Shown one piece after another: positions 45,101 to 54,100 of a stretch of 64,000 nt of DNA; the stretch's first letter is position 1; each line of letters begins with the position of its first letter. The translations under genes and the position numbers were made by a program. Under the pieces are notes generated by a model that made no database searches, was not told where the DNA came from, and saw only the letters and a list, made by a program, of their open reading frames with translations. Source of the DNA: Argyresthia goedartella (lineage: Eukaryota; Arthropoda; Insecta; Lepidoptera; Argyresthiidae); contig OX463815.1 in assembly GCA_949825045.1 (NCBI GenBank), positions 29,999,356 through 30,063,355 of the forward strand. The letters are read 5' to 3'.

Positions 45101-48100
45101 ATATTTTGAATGCGACGGTTTGTTTCTTACTTAATAAATAAAATACAATAAAATAAATGTTATCTTTTATTGTTTAGACATGCCTATTGGTCATTATCAG
45201 TCACGCCACCCACTCGTAGGTATCGAACACAGATCACCCCCAATAGATACCGCATGATGAGACATTTGCACTGGACCGAACTCACCGAATTCGGAGGAAG
45301 GAAGGGTGTGCGGGGAACAAACAAGCGGGCGTGTGATTGGCTAATTCAAGGTCGCGCTAGAAAGCACCGAAGATCTAGTGATGCGACGTCGAAATTACTG
45401 AAATAGCCACTTATCGATACATACGGTGTCAGTCAGTGACATTGAATCAATTCCGACATAAGACCTACAATTTTCTGAACCACAATTAAAGTCACAGATT
45501 TAACATTATATTTATATATAATAGTATAAGTTATGTTAAAAAAATCAAATAAATTATATGCTAGAAAGTAAAAAAAAAAGTTTTTATTCAGCAATTTATT
45601 TACATAATTATATATAAATCAAAATAAATCAAATATTTATTTATTCAAAGAAAAGAAACAGAAAACGTTTACAATATTTGAGGCCCTTAGCTAAAATGTG
45701 ACACATGATAATTGAGTCATCTGAGCCTGAGCTAGGTGTAAACCCGTATTTCAGACTACAGTGCTCTTCCTATAATATATATATATAAAGCTAATTTAAG
45801 TTACACGGACACTTTTTTATACAAAAATTACTGACTAATACTGACTAAAGACAAAGTTATAAAAATATGAAAAAAATGGGTGTGTGGGTGAGTGGGTGAG
45901 TGGGTGAGTGGGTGAGCCTCTCTGTGTGTAGTATGAGTATGAGTGAGTGTGTGTGAGAGGGTGTGTGAGGTAATAAAAATAATAATAAAACAACGTTACT
46001 ATGTCAATATAGTGTACAAGTCAGATTAATATAAAGTATGCGTTATATATATATTTTTTTTTTAATAGATGATATGATGAACTGCCTTGTGCACCTTTAT
46101 GAAGGTAGCTAGGTAGTTATGATCAGTAGGTCCTCCGTTTTGTCATAATTAAGTGATTGCAATGTTTTATAGACAATCTTTTTAAGTTTATAGTTGGTGA
46201 GGGAATAAATATTAGTTATTCTATTAATTCTATTATATATGAAAGGACCGAGGAAGCGGAAGAATTTATGGGCAAAGGATGTTCGGAATAATGTATAATC
46301 CAAACAGACTCTATCCTTCCGCCGTCTGGTCAGCAGATAGGGGCTATATGTTAAATAAGAATGCTGTTTTCAGACAGTGTGATACATAAATAGTTGCCTG
46401 ACCGTAAGTACGTCACAAGAATTATAAAGGAGATCAGTGGGGAAAACAAGGGGACGGAAAGTGGAAACCTTGAGTACAGCTCTTTGGGCACGTTCTAATT
46501 GAAGGATAGATGTCTTGGATGCGCCTCCCCACGAGGTAATGCAGTAGGATAGCACAGATTGACAGAGTGCCATATAAACTCGTTTTATCAACCCGGCATC
46601 AGCGACATGGCGAAGTATTTTGAAAATATATATAAATATAAGTTTGCGGATTCTGCCAGTTACCAAGTGAATATGAGGACCAAACGTGAGATTTTGGTCG
46701 AGAAGAACACCGAGATATTTAATAGTTGAGGTTTTAACTAGGGCTGGGCAAGAGCAGGTTCCACTACTAGGGTCTATGCAGTTGTGAGCAGTTATCGAAC
46801 CGTCGTATGTGCTCTGACTGTTTCTAATGGAGAAGGTAACATATTTAGTCTTATCCGAGTTAAGCGTCAAAAAGTTGTCCTGAAGCCATTGGGTGGCTTG
46901 ATTAAATCCCCGCTGGGCAACCTCATAGGTCTCTTCCCAAGTTTTTGCCGAGAATAAAAGGGCAGTGTCGTCAGCATATGTAATCACTCTGCCATTTTCG
47001 GGACTTAGGTCACATAGTTCATTGATGTAAATGAGAAATAGAGTGGGGCCCAATATACTGCCCTGTGGGACACCGTACGCAATAGGTAGATCACCACTAC
47101 AGTGATCTCCGATTTTTACATACTGAAAGCGACCGGTGAGATATTCCTCAAAAAGGTTCAACTGTACCCCTCGTATACCAAGTCGATCTAGTTTTTCCAA
47201 GAGGATAGGGACAGAGACCGTGTCAAACGCCTTAGCAAGGTCAAGGAAAATGCCTATAACCTTCTGCCCTTTATCAAGGTTCTTTACCACATAGTCAGTG
47301 AGTTCGTGCACAGCATCACTGGTGGAGATGTCATTTCGAAACCCAAATTGGCAGGCAGATAATAGTTTGTTTGATTCAAGATATTTAGTTAGACGTGAGT
47401 TGATGATTCGTTCCAGTATTTTAGATATAGAAGGCAGGATAGAAATTGGTCTGTAGTTGTTGACACGATCTCTGTCACCTGCCTTATGTATAGGGAGCAC
47501 CATCGATCGCTTTAAGGACTCGGGGAAGACGCCATCAGTAAGACACATATTGAAGATATATGTTAGAGGTGGAATAAAGAAGTTTTTGTGGAGCTTAAGT
47601 ACACGGTTTGAGATGTTATCCCAACCAACAGCGCACACGTTCTTCAAGCCAAGTATTAATCTTTCCACTTCACTCATATCGGTCCCTAGTAAGGCAAATG
47701 AGGATTTACATCTGCTCGGTAGAAATGTAGGATTGTTGGAAAGTGTTGGACCCACCGCTTTCTTAATATTTTCAGCAAGGTCCTTACCAACATTTACGAA
47801 GAATTTATTTACATCGTCGGTAGTATTTTGATTGGCAGATGGTCCCAACAACTCAGTTGCAACGCTTTTTGACTTGGCAGTGTTTGTGATCCCTTTTATG
47901 GTTTTCCATAACTCCTTAGAGTTGTTGCAAGCCTTAGAAAGTTCATGCTTTTCATGGGTTCTCTTGAGTTTTTTAAGAAGATTATTACAGAAATTACGGT
48001 ATCTTTTATAAGTGATTTTGAGAATGAGGTTTTCCGGTGCGGCAGTTGACTTTTTATGTAATCTGTCTCTATTACGCATGCACTTTATAAGGCCTGGTGT

Positions 48101-51100
48101 GATCCAGGGTTTAATTACCTTGAGACGACGTGAAAGTTTTTTAGAGCAAGTATTAGCATCGATTGCTTGTTGGACGGAAGATGTGAGATATTGTAGAGCA
48201 GTGTTAGGGTTGAAAGAAGAATAGACAGGGTCATATCAGAACACACTTAAAATAACTGTGTAGATAATATTTTGAGGGTACAAAGATACATACTAGTAGC
48301 TATTCTCAACTTACCTAATATGAGTTCTGAGTACCGCATGGTAGGCAGAGCCACAACCGCTGCGCCATAAAGGTATTAATACAACAAACGAATACAATTA
48401 TTTCGCATTAATCTAGCACTTTCAAACTAAGATAATTTACTTGGCGAAATCCCAACATCATTTATATAAAAAGATCGATAAAAACTTGAGCGCGAAACAC
48501 TACACAACACTAGTGATATTGCATGATTTTGCTAAAAAAAGACAAGTAATTCTCATCACCGCAGGTGAGAAAGAGACATTTTCAAAAGACATCAACGGGT
48601 AGTGCAAGTTCTATTAATTATTGAATATATGAACCGTTGTATCTTGAACTTTGCTTCACTGGCAAAATAAAATTATTTTTTGAGGATTTTACTTACCAGT
48701 GGAATGTTATACCATCTCTTTGGAAGTTTGAAGTCTTGGTAGACTTCCTACACCACTTTACACTACAAAACGGCATTAAAATGGTTTGTTTTTTTCGGAA
48801 AATATTTTTTTAAGGTTTAATTTTTGACAATACGCACAGGTCTGACACTTGGTCGCGACTGAAGAAGCGCATTCAAGCTTTGTTTCGTATAATACCTATT
48901 GAGCTAATGCGTGGTGCGCGTCGCTTGCCTTGTATACGGTATCTATTGGGGGTGATCTGTGGTATCGAAGTACCAATGCATATGTATGACTCATTTTTGT
49001 CAATGCACTGTTTTACGATACGACAGACAAGCTTCTTGAGATAGCCTTATCCAGTGTTATAAACGAACGGGTTATTGATCTTTTTGGAAGCTAGAGAAAG
49101 AGATAAGGGGGCTCTTTACAAAGGGGAGTAGAGTATGAACCGAAAAATAAGAAAATCTGACTGGACTTCTTCTCCCACAGTGGTCCAATGTAGAGAAGAG
49201 GCAAAAAAATACGTTTGCTATGTATATGTAAATATCTACAGTAATAAAGTACTTTGACTTTGGACAATCATTTTGAACAACTATTTTTGTTTAAAGTACA
49301 GACACGTAGGCGTAGGTATTTAAAATAATGTAAACAGGTGACTGATCCGATTCCGCAAGCAATAAACAACCCTAAACGTGTCCGTTTCGATTGCTCGGCC
49401 AAGTTATCCAAATCTAAAATGAAATGCACAAAAAGTTGTCGCAATTTGTCGAAATCTACGCCTGCAAACCCAAAATATTGTCGAAGCAGTAGTAAAAGTT
49501 TTTATCTACACACGTATAATAAACCCTCTTTTCTGCGTCCAAAAACCACACGTTACGACCAGCATAATGATAAACTTCTTGGTAAAAACTCATTTCTTAT
49601 CTGAATATCGATACATTATGACCATAATGTACGAACATTTGTCAATTTATGTCATTCAAATTTCGAACGCCGGCCGGCGCCCACCTGCGTGCCGCCCCTA
49701 GTTTGTCTGTGAAGTTAGCACTTCTGAACAAGCTAAACAACTGCAGAGCTATGATCAATGCCATAATGCCGGTCGAACATGCGGTTGCTGAACACATCAA
49801 AGAGAGTTTATGATATGTGTGTAGATAAACTAGTGTATGTAACTGTAGATAAACTACTACTGTGTGTAGATAAACTAGTGTACATAATAGGCATTAAAAC
49901 TCTCGAATGATATAATTATGAAACTCGCCTTCGGCTCGTTAATGCCCTCCATTATGTAGCAGTCACATAAACTACTATTAAACTAGTGTTGAACAGTAGT
50001 CAATTTTTTGTGGTAAGGCCCATATTATCTCACACAACATTAGTAGGGTAACCATAATTTCGGTTTGACTTCACTAAAAACATCAAACATCATCTACCTA
50101 TACTCCACATAAGTAGGTACCTAACAGAACGCCACATAAAAATTGACCAAATTCCTAAGAAATTCCTCAGGCATCGAAACTAACAATAGAGAAAATTTTC
50201 ATGGAGTATTATTTTTAGTTGCCTGAGGAATCGGCATTGTTAACATGAAAACTGTGTAACATTTGACCAAATAGGAAGTTTATCTCAAGTGTATTGTTTA
50301 TTTAAGTTTTTGTTAAACTCTTTCATAAATCCGTACATAAACTACTCAAAAGAAAATAAGGGCCACTTACATATTTCTGTTTTTGAGTACATTTTTAGAT
50401 GTAAACTAATTAATAAGTGACTAATTAATGATGCCCGGCCTCCTTCAGTATCCAACCTCTTTAATGCTGGTGTTTAAGTCTTACAGCTGGCCAGAAATTG
50501 AAGCAAATAAAAAAAACGAGTTTAAGGTCAAATTCCTTTCAGATGGAATCACAATTTTATTCTGTTAAAAAACTATTTCTGTCCATCTTTTGCTTCTTTT
50601 AACATCTTTTGTTAATAATGCCACGTCAACGAAGGCATATTGGATACCATTACTGCCACCAGAGCCGTTACATTGATTGCTGAAGTTCATTCACAGCGGT
50701 CTGTAGCTTTTTCGTTGGGTTTCTCTCGCCGAGCCATCCATAATGTGTGGGATCGGTTCCAAGAGACTGGCAGCGTTGCAAGAAGGCCTAGATCGGGCAG
50801 GGTGCGAGCGACTACGGCACAAGAGGATCGCTACATCCGATTGAGTGCCCGTCGAGAGCGCTCTGTGACGGCACGTAAGTTACAAAATCGCCTACGGTTG
50901 ACAACGGGGACTCGTGTTAGTGACCAAACGATACGTAATCGACTGCATGAAGACCAGCAAAGGTCCAGACGCCGAGTAGTACGAATTCCTTTATCTAGGG
51001 TTCAACGAGGAAATCGTTTAAGTTTTTGCCGCGAACATTCAGATTGGAGCATGAATCAATGGGGTATGGTGCTCTTCACAGATGAGTGTAAAGTGAAGCT

Positions 51101-54100
51101 TTGTAGTGATGATCGGCGGATTAGAGTATGGAGACGACAGGGTGAGAGATTTACCGATGTCTGCATCAAGGAAATTGACCGCTTTGGAGGTCCTAGTGTG
51201 ATGGTTTGGGCTAGGATTAGCTTACAAGGCAAAACTGAGCTGGTTTTCTTAAATCAAGGCACAGTAACTGCACAACAGTACATCGATGAAGTCATCAGGC
51301 CTCATGTGATTCCATTCTCACAGAGAGTGGGGCCAGGGTTCTGGTTAATGCATGACAATGCCCGCCCACACACAGCTCGGGCCACTCAGACTGTACTGGA
51401 TGACTTCCATATTCGTGTCCTACCATGGCCAGCGTATAGTCCGGATTTAAATCCAATAGAGCATATGTGGGACCAATTAAAACGAAGGGTTAGGGAGCAT
51501 GAGCAAGAGGTTCACAACCAGCAACAGCTTATGGATGCTCTGAAACGTGCGTGGGAAGAGATACCTGATGAAAACATCAAAAACTTAATCGAGAGTATGC
51601 ATTCAAGGCTCCAGGACTGTGAAAACAGGAGAGGAGGACACACCCGTTACTAAACCATTAAAAAAACAGCTTGTGTCAGTTTTTGTTTTGTTTTGCAAAG
51701 AGTTTCTGTTTAGTTTTTGCTGTTGACAATGGACTAATTTCATGTTAATTGAAGTAAGTGAAACAATTGACTATACAATTAAATGGTTATTAGCATAAGT
51801 TAAAACAAAAGCCTTGTTACATGTTATTTTAACAAATATACATTACTGTTTACTATATTTTTCACGTAGCAATCAAAATACTTAGTGTCCCCTATTTTCT
51901 TTTGAGTAGTATATAATCTTTACGCCAAGCGTACACCAGCTGAAAGCTTGTTCATCGTCGCAATACCCAACTCACTAAGATAGAATTGTAAGTATATGTA
52001 TGTTTGATCATCCTGTTTTGTTTCCATTCGCATGTAAGTTCTTGCTTTTTCTATTCTGTGTTGTTCTATTCTATGCCTGACTTTTGTATTTTCTGTGTTC
52101 TGTTCTATGTATTTTGACGACTGAATAAACTCTTTATTTATCTATTTATCTATCTATCTATCAATCCATTAGTTGAACTTACTATGCCCTTAAAAGTTTA
52201 CGTGATGAACTTACAAAAGATCAGTTGAAGACTGTATATTACGCACTTGTGGAATCGAAACTTAGGTACAGTACGGCATAAATGGTGGGGGAACAGCTAC
52301 CAATACCTATAACTTAAAAATTCACAATTCAGAAAAGGGCAATTAGGGCAATAGTACCACATTGGGAATCATTAAAGCCTCACTTTGCAGAGCTAGCAAT
52401 ATTGACAGTCCCTAGCTATTCCACTAACCATATTCGTTATACTAAGCGACTTGAAAAAAAACGTCTTTACAATATAGAAACGGAAGCTGAACAGAAAATA
52501 CAACTTAGCACAATAAGAAAAGACCTCGAACAGAAATGATGTCCTCGCCTCAACATTGAGCAGCATAGTGCGTTATCAGGCTTTTAAATTGTTTAATAGT
52601 CTACCAATGTAATTATAAATAATCACTAATTATAATCAATTTGAAACGCAATTGAGGTAATTTCTGTTGGAAAAATATTATTGCTCACAACACGAGTACA
52701 CGAACGAACAAAATTGATTAATATGGATTACTTTGTGGTAAAAATTATGTTTGTTTTGACTGAACTTCATTGATAATCGTTTAGGTAGTATATTATTATT
52801 ATTAGAATAAGATTTTGCTATTTTCAACACAATATATATTGTACAGAAATAAACTAAACTGAAACTGATTTCTTTTGAATTACTAAATGATAGAGATATT
52901 TAAAAAAACCGGTCAAGTGCGAGTCTAAATCGCGCACGAAGGGTTCCGTACCACCGTTCAATGGAAGCGATGGTGTGGAGTGAATAGTTTGGATTTTATA
53001 CAGCAAAATATTGTTTACAAAGTAATTGGTGCGGTTACTTTCACACTCCATGTACGTAACCAGGTGCATCCATAAGTTTGTATGTGGTATTGAAAGAATT
53101 GATGTATGGGAGCCCCCTTAAATATTTCTTTTATCCTGTTTTTTAGTATTTGTTGTTATAGCGGCAACAGAAATACATAATCTGTGAAAATTTCAACTCT
53201 CTAGCTAGCTAGGTTCTTGAGATACAGCCTGGTGACAGACGGACGGACGGACGGACGGACGGACAGCGAAGTCTTAGTAATAGGGTCCCGTTTGGAACCC
53301 TTCGGGTACGGAACCCTAAAAAGGCCGTTAGTACCGACAAATTCATCGACATAACCTAGGATCGGTTTCGAATATCTGCAGTCTTGGATTTCGGAAATAA
53401 TCAAGAATAACATAATAGCAAGTGGAAGATTGCGCGGCCAACATTTTGGAAGTGCATAGTTCCTAAAGTACCTATTGAACTGTTCCTCATTATTCTTTTC
53501 CCGACAATTATCGACAAATTTTTTCATCACTTTACAAAAGGATTTATATCTCTAGCCATCGTTGTTATCTAGATATCCATGGCTGCGCAATCCTCCGCGT
53601 TTCGTTGGCGCGGCCAACTTAAGGTTTGATCTACTGTTCAAAAGCAGTGCCAAGTTAAATTAAATTAAAATTAAATCAAATTAAGTAAATTAGTATAACA
53701 TTTTTGGGACCTTTTTCTAGAGTTAGTGTTATGAATTATTTATTGAAATAAGGTCTAAATTTACACTTTATTTTTATTTTCTGTCAAAATATTTATTTAG
53801 ATGGGTTTTGAAAATACCACAATTACCAATTATGGAAATTTTCAAAACTTTTATTTAATTTTGTATTATAAAAATCGACTTTTTGTAATTTTCCCCTGAT
53901 TCCGTCCCTCTAACACTGCGGGCCTTTCGCGCTTATTTTATTTTTTTTATATTATAATCACATTATAGTCACAGGTATCGGAGTTAGTCCCACAGTGGTA
54001 ATCTAGACCTGTTGTTATAATATCTTAAGAACCCGTAGCATGCTCCGCAGGACTCGCGTTTGTCGCACATTTTATCGCGACTATCCTACATTTTTGTAGA

